A stretch of DNA of 64,000 nucleotides. Source: Amycolatopsis sp. A133. GTDB taxonomy: Bacteria; Actinomycetota; Actinomycetes; Mycobacteriales; Pseudonocardiaceae. Made by a program: the position numbers and the translations under genes. The notes under the pieces were generated by a model. It was not told the origin of the DNA, ran no database searches, and was given only the letters and a program-made list of their open reading frames with translations. The stretch spans positions 267,348 to 331,347 of the forward strand of contig NZ_JAVHJU010000009.1 of NCBI RefSeq assembly GCF_031082405.1, given 5' to 3'. Within the stretch, counting starts at the first letter, position 1, and every line of letters begins with the position of its first letter. Below are positions 1 through 8,825 of this stretch, in pieces.

Positions 1-451
1 CGTCCACACCCTCGCGGCCGACCCGCTCGCCGCCCGGCTCTCGCGGCTGACCGAGATCCAGTACGCCAACGTGCTGAAGCGCCCGCTGCTGCGGGCCGGG
101 TACGCCGACGACGCCGACACGCTCGGCAAGCTGCTGCCCAAGCTGCACGGCAAGCTGGATCCGCGCCACGCGGGCGCCTTCGTCGACTACCTGGAACTGC
201 TGGCGTCGAACGACCTGCTCCGCACCGACCGGCCGGTCGGTGAGCTCGTCGTCGCCTACCAGGCCGTGCTGAACGGATTCCTCGGCCGCACGCCCCCGCC
301 CGAACCCGCCTTGATCGCCGACATCGTCGCGCACTCCTTCGAGCCGCTCGCCGTGTCGACGAGGCAGCTGCGCGCCGTGGCGCCGCGCGCGCTGGAGCTG
401 TTCACCGAAGCCGTCGCGCTCGACCGCAAACAGCTCGAACGCGCGTACTGA
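1..451 (+). CDS. TetR-type regulator, C-terminal part (5' end outside window)
   Basis: The reading frame is open from base 2 and runs to a TGA at 449-451, so the gene starts before the window. The visible 149 residues are all-helical with no membrane segment, and end in a helix pair rich in Leu, Arg and Glu. This looks like the ligand-binding and dimerisation half of a TetR-family repressor; the DNA-binding half is not visible, so the family is an inference. The stop is 14 bases before the LLM oxidoreductase start, which suggests co-transcription and possible local control of that gene. Confidence 0.5.
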   Translation, partial: VHTLAADPLAARLSRLTEIQYANVLKRPLLRAGYADDADTLGKLLPKLHGKLDPRHAGAFVDYLELLASNDLLRTDRPVGELVVAYQAVLNGFLGRTPPPEPALIADIVAHSFEPLAVSTRQLRAVAPRALELFTEAVALDRKQLERAY

Positions 452-465
452 ACCTTGGAGGTCCC

Positions 466-1335
466 ATGCGCACCGGAATCCTGATCGACGAGCTCGGCGT
501 CGGCTTCGACGCCATGACGGCACAAGCCCGCGAAGCGGCGAAGCTCGGCTACGGCACGCTCTGGGTGGCGCAGCGCGGCGGCTGGGACGCGCTCACGGCG
601 CTGCCCGCGCTCGCGGCCGCCGCCCCGGGCGTCGAACTGGGCACGTGCGTCGTGCCGACGTACTCGCGGCACCCGATCACCATGGCGGCGCAGGCCCTGA
701 CCGCGCAGGCGGCGGCCGGCGTGCCCGTCCACCTGGGGGTCGGGCTGAGTCACAAGTTCATCGTCGAAGGCGAGTTCGGCTACTCCTACGACCGCCCGAT
801 CCGTCATCTGCGCGAGTACCTCCAGGCCCTGAACCCGTTGCTACGCGGCGAAAGAGCGGACGTCCACGGTGAGTCGCTGACGGCCGCGGGTGCGGTGAAC
901 GCCCCGGGCACCCAGCGGCCCGCGGTGCTGGTCGGCTCGGTGAGCCCGCAGTCGACGCGGCTGGCCGGCGAGCTGGCCGACGGCGTGATCACGACGTGGG
1001 CGGGCCCGCGGGCGATCGGCGAGTTCGTGGTGCCGGCACTCGGGCGCCCGGCCCGGGTGGTCTCCGGCCAGCTGATCTGCGTGACGTCCGAAGTGGACGA
1101 ACGCCGCGCGTGGCTCGACGAGACCTACGGCGGGGTGGCGGGCATCCCGGCGTACCGCGCGATGCTCGACCGCGAGGGCCACGAGCGGGTCTCGGACGGC
1201 GCGATCATCGGCGACGAGGAAACCGTGCGCCGCCAGGTCAAATCACTGGAAGACGCGGGCGCGACGGAACTGCTGGTGATGCCGATCGGTTCGGCGGAGG
1301 AGCAGGCCCGCACCCGCGAACTGCTGGCCACCTAG
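466..1335 (+). CDS. LLM-class (luciferase-like) F420-dependent oxidoreductase
   Basis: A 289-residue soluble TIM-barrel protein of the luciferase-like monooxygenase superfamily. The N-terminus MRTGILIDELG and the central segment VPVHLGVGLSHK fit the short actinobacterial F420-dependent subgroup, which moves hydride between F420 and small organic substrates. A purine-rich TTGGAGG sequence lies just before the ATG, so this start is well supported. The C-terminus LVMPIGSAEEQARTRELL is typical of the barrel's last strand and helix. The substrate cannot be told from sequence. It follows the putative TetR gene by 14 bases and is convergent with the PucR-type regulator. Confidence 0.85.
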   Translation: MRTGILIDELGVGFDAMTAQAREAAKLGYGTLWVAQRGGWDALTALPALAAAAPGVELGTCVVPTYSRHPITMAAQALTAQAAAGVPVHLGVGLSHKFIVEGEFGYSYDRPIRHLREYLQALNPLLRGERADVHGESLTAAGAVNAPGTQRPAVLVGSVSPQSTRLAGELADGVITTWAGPRAIGEFVVPALGRPARVVSGQLICVTSEVDERRAWLDETYGGVAGIPAYRAMLDREGHERVSDGAIIGDEETVRRQVKSLEDAGATELLVMPIGSAEEQARTRELLAT

Positions 1336-1421
1336 CGCTGCCCCGGGCTCCCGGCACCTCTGATCGAGGTCCCGTGCCATGCCGGTACCGGGAACGACGG
1401 TGGATCTCGGCGGTCACCGGG

Positions 1422-2645
1422 CTAACGCGGCGCCGGCAGGTGGGTCGCCTCCGGGAAGAGGTTCAACGCCCGCAGCGCCGCGCCCAGCTCGGCGATGTCC
1501 GCCGGGTTCGTCAGCGACCGGCCCAGTTCCTCCGTGATCCGCTTCAACCGGTGGCGGATCGTGTTGGGGTGGCAGAACATCCGCTCCGACGTCAGCTTCG
1601 TCGAACCCTGGCAGTCGAACCACGCGCGCAGCGTCAGCAGCAGCACGTTGCGGTCGTCGCCCGGGAGGTCCAGGACCGGCTGGAGCACGTGGTGGGCCAG
1701 CTGCACCGACGCCTCCGGGGCGCTGGCCACCAGGCCGGCCAGCGGTGACTCGGTGAACTGCACCAGCCCCGGCGTGCCCGGCGTCATGCTCGACAGCGCC
1801 ACCCGCGCGAGGTGCAGCGCGCGGGCGGTGTTGCCGAGGCCGGTGAACACCGGGCTGATCCCGACCCGGCCCACCGGGTGCTCGCGGACCAGTTCCACGA
1901 TCGCCTTCGAGGCCTGCGGGTCGCGCAGGGAGACCACGCCGACCTGCAGGTCCGGCGTCAGGCGCCACGCCGACGCGTGGTGGCGCGAGCGCAGCCGGGT
2001 CTCGATCTGCGGCAGCGGTTCCTGACCCAGCCGCGGGGTTTCCGCCGCGACCACGACGAACGTGCCGTCCAGGGACAGGTCGAGCACGCGGGCGATGTCC
2101 CACAGCGTGCCCTCGGTGGCCGCGCCGCCCGCGAACAGGGCCTCCACCAGCGCCGAGCGCCGGTTCTGGTGCGCCACCATCATCTCCGCGGTCGTGTCGC
2201 GGTAGGACGTCGTGAGGGCTTCGGCGAGGTCGTCGATCAGGGCCCAGATCGCCGACGTCGCGGCCACCAGCGCGGCGAGGTCCTGCTCGCGGGCGGTCAG
2301 CTCGACGAACCGGTGCCACACCTCGGTGAGCCCGATCCGGTACGCCCGCAGCAGCTCCGGCAGCGGCGCGCCCTGCAGGGCGCGGGCCCGCCCGGTCGCG
2401 CTGGCCTGGGAGAGGTCCGGGACGTCCGCGCCGCGCAGCGTGCGCATCACGTGTTCGAGGTTGACGCGCACCGAGCTGCGCAGCTCGGCGAGGGAGACGA
2501 ACCGGGCGTCGGCGTAGACCGGCATTTCGGCGCGGATCTGCCGCACGGTGCTTTCGACGAGTTCCGGCAGCTTCCGCTCGACCTCGGCGGCGAGGACGCC
2601 GACGCGCGGTGCCCGTCCGTCGGACAAAAGCGCCTGGTAGTGCAT
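1422..2645 (-). CDS. PucR-type helix-turn-helix transcriptional regulator
   Basis: A 407-residue regulator of the PucR/CdaR type. The last 60 residues hold the characteristic C-terminal HTH: a segment around LRAWFDCQG followed by HPNTIRHRLKRI and a final Leu/Ala helix. The N-terminal half resembles the RsbRD-like helical domain and the middle a GGDEF-like fold common in these proteins. The start at 2645 (MHYQALLSDG) is chosen because GGAGGG sits five bases upstream; 23 more in-frame codons exist but have no ribosome binding site. Targets are unknown. The divergently oriented position with respect to the upstream oxidoreductase is convergent, so it does not share its promoter. Confidence 0.85.
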   Translation of the reverse strand: MHYQALLSDGRAPRVGVLAAEVERKLPELVESTVRQIRAEMPVYADARFVSLAELRSSVRVNLEHVMRTLRGADVPDLSQASATGRARALQGAPLPELLRAYRIGLTEVWHRFVELTAREQDLAALVAATSAIWALIDDLAEALTTSYRDTTAEMMVAHQNRRSALVEALFAGGAATEGTLWDIARVLDLSLDGTFVVVAAETPRLGQEPLPQIETRLRSRHHASAWRLTPDLQVGVVSLRDPQASKAIVELVREHPVGRVGISPVFTGLGNTARALHLARVALSSMTPGTPGLVQFTESPLAGLVASAPEASVQLAHHVLQPVLDLPGDDRNVLLLTLRAWFDCQGSTKLTSERMFCHPNTIRHRLKRITEELGRSLTNPADIAELGAALRALNLFPEATHLPAPR

Positions 2646-2744
2646 GGTGCCCTCCGGTCCCCGACCTCCTCGTCGAGGTCCGAGACCGACATCTAACCCG
2701 ACCGCACCGGCCACGGACGGGTGAACTTTCTACAGGAACCGCGA

Positions 2745-2775
2745 ATGCGGAGGTTCATCTGTAGAACCTCCGCAT
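2745..2775. terminator. 12-bp stem hairpin
   Basis: A perfect 12-bp inverted repeat (arms 2745-2756 and 2764-2775, seven-base loop) lies between the PucR-type gene and the molybdenum hydroxylase operon. There is no T-tract. Its place beyond the 3' end of the iron-sulfur subunit gene suggests a terminator or repeat element. Confidence 0.5.
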
Positions 2776-2781
2776 CCGCGG

Positions 2782-2807
2782 CCCGCACTTTCACGTGAAA
2801 GTGCGGG
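2782..2807. terminator. 26-bp perfect palindrome with TTTCACGTGAAA core
   Basis: Bases 2782-2807 are a perfect palindrome centred on CACGTG, ending five bases beyond the stop of the iron-sulfur subunit gene on the minus strand. Position and symmetry suit a bidirectional terminator. The same core recurs twice at 33904-33959, so it also belongs to a dispersed repeat family. Confidence 0.6.
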
Positions 2808-2811
2808 GTGG

Positions 2812-3270
2812 TCAGGCCAGCTTGGCCGCGGCGCTCTTGATCGCCTCCCGGATCCGGAAGTAGGTGCCGCAGCGGCACACGTTCTGGATGGCGTCGATGT
2901 CGGCGTCGGTCGGGTTCTTCGTCTTCTTCAGCAGCGCGACCGCCGCCATGATCTGACCGGGCTGGCAGTAGCCGCACTGTGCGACGTCCTGCTCCAGCCA
3001 GGCCTCCTGGACCGGGTGCAGCTCGTCGCCGTCGGCCAGTCCCTCGATCGTGGTGACCTCGCGCCCGGCGCACTCCGACACCGGCGTGACGCAGGGGTTG
3101 AACGCCTCGCCGTCGAGGTGGCTGGTGCAGGCCTTGCAGACGTTGATGCCGCAGCCGTACTTCGGCCCGCGGACCTTGAGCTTGTCGCGCAGCGCCCACA
3201 GCATCGGCAGGTCGGCGGGCGCGTCGACGGTGACGGTCTTCCCGTTCACCACGAAGGTGTAGTTCGGCAT
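2812..3270 (-). CDS. (2Fe-2S) subunit of a xanthine dehydrogenase-family oxidoreductase
   Basis: A 152-residue electron-transfer subunit. Residues 1-75 form a plant-type ferredoxin domain with the first cluster ligands in CGINVCKAC plus a later Cys (FNPC). Residues 90-152 carry the second cluster: CGYCQPGQ and CRCG. Both [2Fe-2S] ligand sets are complete. The start MPNYTFVVNG follows the large-subunit stop by 11 bases and is preceded by GGAGAG, so the two are an operon. The protein has no signal peptide; in the IorA/IorB-type two-subunit enzymes the small subunit can be exported bound to its Tat-carrying partner. Electrons pass from the molybdenum centre through these clusters to an unknown acceptor; no FAD subunit is present. 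Confidence 0.92.
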   Translation of the reverse strand: MPNYTFVVNGKTVTVDAPADLPMLWALRDKLKVRGPKYGCGINVCKACTSHLDGEAFNPCVTPVSECAGREVTTIEGLADGDELHPVQEAWLEQDVAQCGYCQPGQIMAAVALLKKTKNPTDADIDAIQNVCRCGTYFRIREAIKSAAAKLA

Positions 3271-3281
3271 GGGGGCTCTCC

Positions 3282-5519
3282 TCAGCGCGGGAACGGGTCG
3301 AAGTCGACCGGGAAGGTGATCGGGAAGCTGCGCGGCTTGATCCCGGTGGCCCGGGCGTAGGCGTTGGCGATCGCGCCGACCGGCGCGGGCACACCCAGCT
3401 CGCCCGCGCCGCCGATGTCCGCCCCGGTGGCCGGCATGACGTGCACGGTGACGTCGGCCGGCGAATTCTTCTGCCGCGCGTAGTGGAACTGCGAGTAGCT
3501 GCCTTCCAGCGGCAGGCCCTGGTCGATGTGCAGGCCCGCGGTGAGCGTCGTGGAGATCGCGTCGGTCAGGCCGCCGAGCATCTGCGCCTGGATCCCGCGC
3601 GGGTTCACCGGCTTGCCCACGTCGACGGCGATGGTCGCCTTGGTGACCCGCGGGTGCTTCGGGTCGCGCGCGTCCAGCTCGACCAGGCACGCGGTGTAGG
3701 ACTTGTACTCGCCGTGCACCGCGATGCCCTGCGCGAACCCGGCGGGCATCTTCTTGCCCCACTCGCCGAGCTCGGCGACCTTGTCGAGCACCGCGCGCTG
3801 CCGTGGCTCCTTGATGAACTCGCGGCGGAACCGCACCGGGTCCTTGCCGAGCTTCTTGGCGATCTCGTCGACCATGATCTCCTCGGCGCCGCGGGTGTTC
3901 GCCGAGTAGACCGACCGCCACGCCGAGGTGTGGAACTTCAGCGGCACCTCGTTGAGCAGCTGCGTGGTGACGCCGAAGTTGTACGGCGACTTCACCGTCA
4001 GCAGGAACACCGTCTGCGCGAAGCTGAGGTTGCCGCCGACGGGCAGCTTCGCCGCGAACGCCGTGAGGATCTCGCCGAGGCCGTGGCTCCAGTCGGTCTC
4101 GACGCCGGCGACGCGGTGCTCGAAGGTGAGCACCTGCCCGAGCGCGAAGGTCGCGCGAATCCGGTGGTAGCTCGCCGCGCGGCCGCGGCCGTGGCGCATG
4201 TCGTCGATCCGGCTCCACATCAGCCGGACGGGCTTCTTCATCGCCTTCGAGATGTGCGCGGCTTCGAGGGCCGCGTCGAAGAACAGCCGCCGCCCGAAGG
4301 ACCCGCCGCCCTGCTGGACGTGCACGGTCACCTTGTTCTCCGGCAGCCCCAGCTCCTGCGCGATGGTCTGCTTCGCCACGATCGGCGATTTCAGCCCGGC
4401 CCAGATGGTCGCGCTGTCCTCGCGGACGTCAACGACCGCGGAGTTCGACTCCATCGGCGCGTGGCTGGCGAAGGCGAAGTCGAACTCGCCGTCGACGTAC
4501 TGCGTCAGCAGCGGCGGCACCACGAACGGCAGCGCGGCGGCCCGCAGCTTCTTCTTGATCGTCTCGTTGTTCTCGCCGTCGACCGTGCCCGGCCCCCAGG
4601 TGACGTCGAGGGCGTTCTTGCCGTCGAGGGCCTGGCCGAAGGTCTCGGCCATCACCGCGACGCCGGTCTTCACGACCGCGAGGTCGATGATCCCGGGCAT
4701 GGCGCGGACGGCGGCCTCGTTGTTGACCTTCTGCACCGTGCCGTTGATGGTCGGCGGCCGGCGCACCATCACCGGGTTGGCGCCCGGGACGTCGAGGTCG
4801 AGCGTGTAGACCTGCCTGCCGGTGACCATCGCGCGGGCGTCCTTGCGCGAGGTCGGCGTCCCGACGAGCGTGTGCGCCGACTCGGCCTTCGGCCGGATCG
4901 CGCCGACGCTCAGGCCGGAGCGCGACGCGGGCCCAGCGAGGACGCCGTAGGAGGCGCTGCGCCCGTCCGGCGCCCACACCGCACCGTCGCGTGTGGACAG
5001 CCGCGAGGCGTCGGTCCCCCACTGCGCGCCGGCCGCGGCGACCATCCGGGCCCGCGCGGTCGCCGCGGTCCCGCGGACCGGGTCGTAGAGCGAGCGCATC
5101 GTGTTGGAGCCGCCGGTGAGCTGGTTGAACAGCAGCTCGGTGCGGGCGTCGGAGAGCACGACGTCGACGCGGTCGAGCGGCAGGTCCAGCTCTTCGGCGA
5201 CGAGCATGGCGGCCGCCGTCGTGATGCCCTGGCCGACCTCGGCGCGCGGCAGCTGCAGCCGCGCCCGGCCGTCGGCGGTGATCTCCAGGACAAGCATCCC
5301 GGCGGTCGGCGCGCAGGACAGCGTCAGCACGTCGCCGAGGTCGAGGATCTCCGCCGGCTGCGGCAGCGTGGGGACGACGGCTTCGGCACTGGCCGGGGCG
5401 ACCGCGTCGGCGGTCAGCTTCGTGGCGACGGTGAGCGTGGGCGCGGCGACCAGGTAGGTCAGGAAGCGGCGGCGGCCGACCTGCCCGGGCTCGGGCTGTT
5501 CGGTGGTGGGACTGGCCAT
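3282..5519 (-). CDS. Molybdopterin-binding large subunit, Tat-exported (IorB-like)
   Basis: A 745-residue molybdenum hydroxylase subunit. The N-terminus has a twin-arginine signal: RRRFL near residue 17 followed by a hydrophobic stretch and an Ala-rich cleavage region, so a folded exported enzyme is expected. Molybdenum cofactor contacts are visible as QGGGSFGRR near residue 345, and the presumed catalytic base is E707 in GAGELGVP. Size and the Tat signal match the single-chain type of isoquinoline 1-oxidoreductase beta subunits, which hydroxylate aldehydes or N-heterocycles with water; the substrate here is unknown. A promoter-like TTGACG-17-TAGCGT lies upstream and AAGGGA is the likely ribosome binding site. 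The iron-sulfur subunit gene follows directly. Confidence 0.9.
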   Translation of the reverse strand: MASPTTEQPEPGQVGRRRFLTYLVAAPTLTVATKLTADAVAPASAEAVVPTLPQPAEILDLGDVLTLSCAPTAGMLVLEITADGRARLQLPRAEVGQGITTAAAMLVAEELDLPLDRVDVVLSDARTELLFNQLTGGSNTMRSLYDPVRGTAATARARMVAAAGAQWGTDASRLSTRDGAVWAPDGRSASYGVLAGPASRSGLSVGAIRPKAESAHTLVGTPTSRKDARAMVTGRQVYTLDLDVPGANPVMVRRPPTINGTVQKVNNEAAVRAMPGIIDLAVVKTGVAVMAETFGQALDGKNALDVTWGPGTVDGENNETIKKKLRAAALPFVVPPLLTQYVDGEFDFAFASHAPMESNSAVVDVREDSATIWAGLKSPIVAKQTIAQELGLPENKVTVHVQQGGGSFGRRLFFDAALEAAHISKAMKKPVRLMWSRIDDMRHGRGRAASYHRIRATFALGQVLTFEHRVAGVETDWSHGLGEILTAFAAKLPVGGNLSFAQTVFLLTVKSPYNFGVTTQLLNEVPLKFHTSAWRSVYSANTRGAEEIMVDEIAKKLGKDPVRFRREFIKEPRQRAVLDKVAELGEWGKKMPAGFAQGIAVHGEYKSYTACLVELDARDPKHPRVTKATIAVDVGKPVNPRGIQAQMLGGLTDAISTTLTAGLHIDQGLPLEGSYSQFHYARQKNSPADVTVHVMPATGADIGGAGELGVPAPVGAIANAYARATGIKPRSFPITFPVDFDPFPR

Positions 5520-5555
5520 CGGGAATCCCTTGCTGGGTGGTGGCGGGTGCGCGCC

Positions 5556-5584
5556 ACGCTAAGGACCCCTTGACAGCCCGTCAA
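5556..5584 (-). promoter_or_regulatory. Promoter of the molybdenum hydroxylase operon
   Basis: On the minus strand TTGACG (5584-5579) is followed by 17 bases and then TAGCGT (5561-5556). This matches housekeeping-type -35/-10 elements and predicts a start near 5549, about 30 bases before the ATG at 5519. Confidence 0.55.
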
Positions 5585-5682
5585 CGCGCAGTAGCCGCGT
5601 TCGCCCATCTCTGTGACGAGATGACAGCCGAAGCCGCCGAATGTGTGCGCCGCCACAGCACCGGACGGCGGAACGGGCTGGT

Positions 5683-6234
5683 TCAGCCGGCGCCACGGGC
5701 ACGCCGCGCCTGGATCAGGTCCTCCCGGGCCCGGGCGACGCGGGAGCGGACGGTGCCGACCGGGCAGCCGCAGACATCGGCCGCCTCGGCGTAGGACAGG
5801 CCCAGCACCTGGGTCAGGACGAGCACCTCACGCCGGTCCGGCTCCAGCCCGTCGAGCAGCAGGCGCAGTTCGACGAGGTCCTCGAAGCCGGCCGCGGGGT
5901 CGCGGGTGCGTTCGGCGGCGGCTTCCCAGTCGGCGTCGGCGATCTTCGGCCGCGCCGCGGCGGCCCGGATCTGGTCGACGACGACCCGGCGCGCAATGGA
6001 CAACAGCCACGTCCGCGACGACGAGCGCCCCGCGAAGCGGCGAAGGCTGCTGAAGGCGCGAAGGTAGGTCTCCTGCGTCAGGTCGTCGGCCGCGGCGGCG
6101 TCGGCGAGGTGGGCGAGGAAGCGCCAGACGTCGACCTGGGTGGCCCGGACCCACTCCTCGAGCGCACGTCGATCGCCCCGGCCCGCCGCCATCGCCAACG
6201 CCGTGACGCGTTTGTCGTCCTCACCGCGAGTCAT
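5683..6234 (-). CDS. sigC: ECF RNA polymerase sigma factor, SigC-like
   Basis: A 183-residue sigma-70 family factor with only regions 2 and 4. Region 2 contains DDLTQETYLRAF and SRTWLLSIARRVVVDQIR; region 4 contains GLSYAEAADVCGCPVGTVRSRVARARE. Word for word this follows the mycobacterial SigC pattern (VTALA, RATQVDVWRF), so the symbol is a family assignment. The start at 6234 aligns with that family; a GTG 39 bases upstream is possible, and neither has a clear Shine-Dalgarno sequence. No anti-sigma gene is adjacent, as is usual for SigC. It is upstream of the molybdenum hydroxylase genes, but those have their own promoter. Confidence 0.85.
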   Translation of the reverse strand: MTRGEDDKRVTALAMAAGRGDRRALEEWVRATQVDVWRFLAHLADAAAADDLTQETYLRAFSSLRRFAGRSSSRTWLLSIARRVVVDQIRAAAARPKIADADWEAAAERTRDPAAGFEDLVELRLLLDGLEPDRREVLVLTQVLGLSYAEAADVCGCPVGTVRSRVARAREDLIQARRARGAG

Positions 6235-6308
6235 GATCGGTAATCTAGCAGTGACCGGTTCCCGCCGGTCCACTATGGACCCGCAACGTATAGGTCGTTA
6301 TACGCGGT

Positions 6309-7049
6309 TCAGGCGAACTTCGTCTTCGGGCGCTCCTGCCGCACCCCGTCGACGTGGACGTCCACCTTCTCGTCGAGGAACGCCACCAGGCCGGCGACGC
6401 GGGTGCTCTCGGGCAGCGGCGCCGGGTAGCTCCAGGCGAGGTCTTCGTGCCCGGCCACGTCGAAGTGTTCGGCGGCGCCCTTGTACGGGCAGTGCGTCAC
6501 GACGTCGATCTTTTCGAGCAGGTCCATCCGGACGTCCACGCGGGGCAGGTAGTACCGGGTCGGCAGGCCCGTCTCGAACAGCAGGTGCGGGCGCACCGAG
6601 TCGGCCACCGTCACGCCGCCCACTTCGATCCGCACGTGGCGGGAGCTCGGCAGGATGTCCACGCGGACGCCGGGGTCGCGCGGGTGCGTGAAGATCTGTT
6701 CGTCCTCTTCGAACCAGTCGAACGCGCCGAACTCGAACCGGACGTGGCCGCGCAGCTCTTCGATCGGCGAATCCGGGTACTCCAGCGCGCCGTCCACCGC
6801 CTCGGCTCGGCCACCCTTTATCGTCGACAGAACAGCTTCTCCGCGACTCGGCGAGTGCGTCGTCCGGCCGGAGGGGGTGAGAACACCGCTCACGACGTCC
6901 GCGCGCGGGATGTAGTACGTGGGGTAGTACGGAACTTCCCACACCAGGAGGGGGTGCACCGTGTCCGCGACGACCTGCCCGCCGAGGAACACCCGTACCC
7001 GTTTCGCGCCGTGTGCCACGCGGACCCGGCCGCGTACCGGAGTGCTCAT
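6309..7049 (-). CDS. DUF427 double-domain protein
   Basis: A 246-residue cytoplasmic protein built of two DUF427 beta-tent units. Unit one (about residues 10-105) has VRVFLGGQVVADT and YYPTYYIPRADV; unit two (about 125-235) has VRIEVGGVTVADS and TRYYLPRVDV, each followed by THSPS or THCPYKG segments. The duplication is typical of longer actinobacterial DUF427 proteins. The biochemical role is not established. A CGGAGC lies seven bases before the ATG. It is divergent from the ROK regulator 100 bases away. Confidence 0.85.
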   Translation of the reverse strand: MSTPVRGRVRVAHGAKRVRVFLGGQVVADTVHPLLVWEVPYYPTYYIPRADVVSGVLTPSGRTTHSPSRGEAVLSTIKGGRAEAVDGALEYPDSPIEELRGHVRFEFGAFDWFEEDEQIFTHPRDPGVRVDILPSSRHVRIEVGGVTVADSVRPHLLFETGLPTRYYLPRVDVRMDLLEKIDVVTHCPYKGAAEHFDVAGHEDLAWSYPAPLPESTRVAGLVAFLDEKVDVHVDGVRQERPKTKFA

Positions 7050-7149
7050 GCTCCGGTCAACGGGCCCCGAAGTGCGGGTATTCCGGCGGACTCAAGGGCG
7101 GGACGGCTAGCGTGGCGGGCAGCACGAGGACGACAGGAGGCGGGCACCG

Positions 7150-8349
7150 GTGGCCGGCGTAGAAATCCCCACGGTCGGTACCCCCGCCGGGATGCGCAAG
7201 ATCAACCAGCGGGCGGTGCTGGACCTGCTGCGCCGCGGCGGACCGGCGACCCGGCCGCAGGTCGCGAAGGACACCGGGCTGTCGAAGCCGACGGTCAGCC
7301 AGGCGCTGCTGGCGCTGGAGGCGGCCGGGCTGGCGCGCCCGACCGGGCAGACGTCCACCGGCACCGGGCGATCGGCCGTGCTGTACGAGGCCGACCCCAC
7401 CGCCGGGTACGTGCTGGGGGTCGACATCGGCCGCGAGCACCTCCGGGTCGCGGTCTCGGACCTCGGCCGCGCGCTGGTGGCGCGCCGCGACGAGCGCAAC
7501 ACGGCCCGCTCCGGCGCGGCGCTGGTCACGGCGGTCGGGAAGATCGCCGCCGACGCCGTGGCCGAAGCGGGCCTGACAGCTTCCGACATCGTTGTCCGCG
7601 TGGTCGGCTCCCCCGGGGTCGCCGATCCGGACAAGCGGTGCTTCCGGCACGCGCCGAACCTGCCGGGCTGGGGCCGTGCGGGGCTGATCGACGACCTCGA
7701 AGCGGCGCTGGGCCCGGACCTGATGGTCGAGAACGACGCGAACCTCACCGCCGTCGGCGAGTGGGAGAGCGGCGCGGCGCGCGGCGCGTCGGTGTTCGGC
7801 TGCATCACGATCGGCACCGGCGTCGGCATGGGCCTGATGGTCGACGGCCGGGTGTTCCGCGGCGCGACCGGCGCGGCGGGCGAGATCGGCTACCTCCCGT
7901 ACGGCCGCACGCGCGCGGCCGACGAGCCCGGCACCCCGCCCGCGCGCGGGCACCTCGAAGAGGCGACGGCGGCCCAGTCGGTCGTCCGCGGCGCCCGCGA
8001 ACTCGGGCTGGGCACGGCAAAATCGGCCCGCGAGGTCTTCCGCTTGGCCCGCGAAGGCGACGAGCTGGCCCGGCGCGCGGTGGAGACCGAAGCCGATCGC
8101 CTGGCGTACACGGTGGCCTCGGTGGCGGCGGTGATCGACCCGGAGCTGATCGTCCTGGGCGGCGGCATGGGCACGGCCGCGGACCTGCTGCTGGAGCCGA
8201 TCGACCGCGCGCTGCGCGCGTTCACGCCGCTGGTCCCGAAGGTGGTGCAGGGCGAACTGGGCGAGGACGCGGTACTGACCGGTGCGATCAGCGTCGGTCT
8301 GCGGGCGGCCGAAGGCCTGGTCTTCGACCGCCGCGTGGGTGCCGCCTAA
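7150..8349 (+). CDS. ROK-family transcriptional regulator (NagC/XylR type)
   Basis: A 399-residue protein with an N-terminal winged HTH (residues about 17-75, with TRPQVAKDTGLSKPTVSQAL) and a C-terminal sugar-kinase-like ROK domain that starts at LGVDIGREHLRVAVSD. In other ROK repressors this domain binds a sugar or sugar phosphate and releases DNA. The usual cysteine cluster of the ROK signature after GAAGEIGY is absent: the segment reads YGRTRAADEPG with no Cys, so this member should not bind the structural zinc. GTG at 7150 is preceded by ACAGGAGG; a TAGCGT sequence at 7108-7113 may be its -10 element. No sugar transporter is adjacent, so the regulon is unknown. Confidence 0.88.
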   Translation: MAGVEIPTVGTPAGMRKINQRAVLDLLRRGGPATRPQVAKDTGLSKPTVSQALLALEAAGLARPTGQTSTGTGRSAVLYEADPTAGYVLGVDIGREHLRVAVSDLGRALVARRDERNTARSGAALVTAVGKIAADAVAEAGLTASDIVVRVVGSPGVADPDKRCFRHAPNLPGWGRAGLIDDLEAALGPDLMVENDANLTAVGEWESGAARGASVFGCITIGTGVGMGLMVDGRVFRGATGAAGEIGYLPYGRTRAADEPGTPPARGHLEEATAAQSVVRGARELGLGTAKSAREVFRLAREGDELARRAVETEADRLAYTVASVAAVIDPELIVLGGGMGTAADLLLEPIDRALRAFTPLVPKVVQGELGEDAVLTGAISVGLRAAEGLVFDRRVGAA

Positions 8350-8825
8350 GCCGCCCGCCAGGCTTCGCCGCCCGTCGACAGGCGCCAAGGCGTCAAGCGC
8401 AGCACCGTGATCTTCGGGTCGCGGTAGTCCTCGCCGCCCAGGATCTTCGGGTCGTAACCCAGGGGTTCCGGCGTGGCCGCGAACAGGTCCCACAGCTCCT
8501 TGCGCGTCTGCTCGTCGTCGGCGAATTCCGCCCGGCACTCCGCCACCGCCACTTCGTGCTGCGCGTCCCAGTACGAGCACGAAACGTACGGCGACGCCGC
8601 CAGGTGCGCGAGCTTCAGCGGCGTCGGGCGGGTGAACAGCCGGCCCGTCAGTCCGTCCGGGCCCTGCTCCCAGATCGGGTGGACGACCCGCGAGCGCGGC
8701 CGGCCCCGGCGGTCGACCGTCGCCAGCGTGCACCAGACGATCCGGTGCGCCACGCGCACGAACGCTCCGGCCAGTTCGGCCGGCACTGTGCTCGATTCCA
8801 CCACGATGCTAGATTCCACAACCAT
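8346..8825 (-). CDS. Pyridoxamine 5'-phosphate oxidase-family protein
   Basis: A 159-residue split-barrel flavin/F420-binding protein. The barrel start RIVWCTLATVDRRGRPRSRVVHP and the strand SPYVSCSYWD are characteristic of PPOX-like proteins of the general stress or F420-binding type. The start at 8825 gives an N-terminus with a five-residue repeat (VVESS twice), encoded by a short tandem DNA duplication. Its ATG shares two bases with the ATG of the divergent MarR gene and there is no room for a Shine-Dalgarno site, so a leaderless transcript is likely. The 3' end overlaps the ROK gene by four bases. Presumably it is controlled by the neighbouring MarR protein. Confidence 0.8.
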   Translation of the reverse strand: MVVESSIVVESSTVPAELAGAFVRVAHRIVWCTLATVDRRGRPRSRVVHPIWEQGPDGLTGRLFTRPTPLKLAHLAASPYVSCSYWDAQHEVAVAECRAEFADDEQTRKELWDLFAATPEPLGYDPKILGGEDYRDPKITVLRLTPWRLSTGGEAWRAA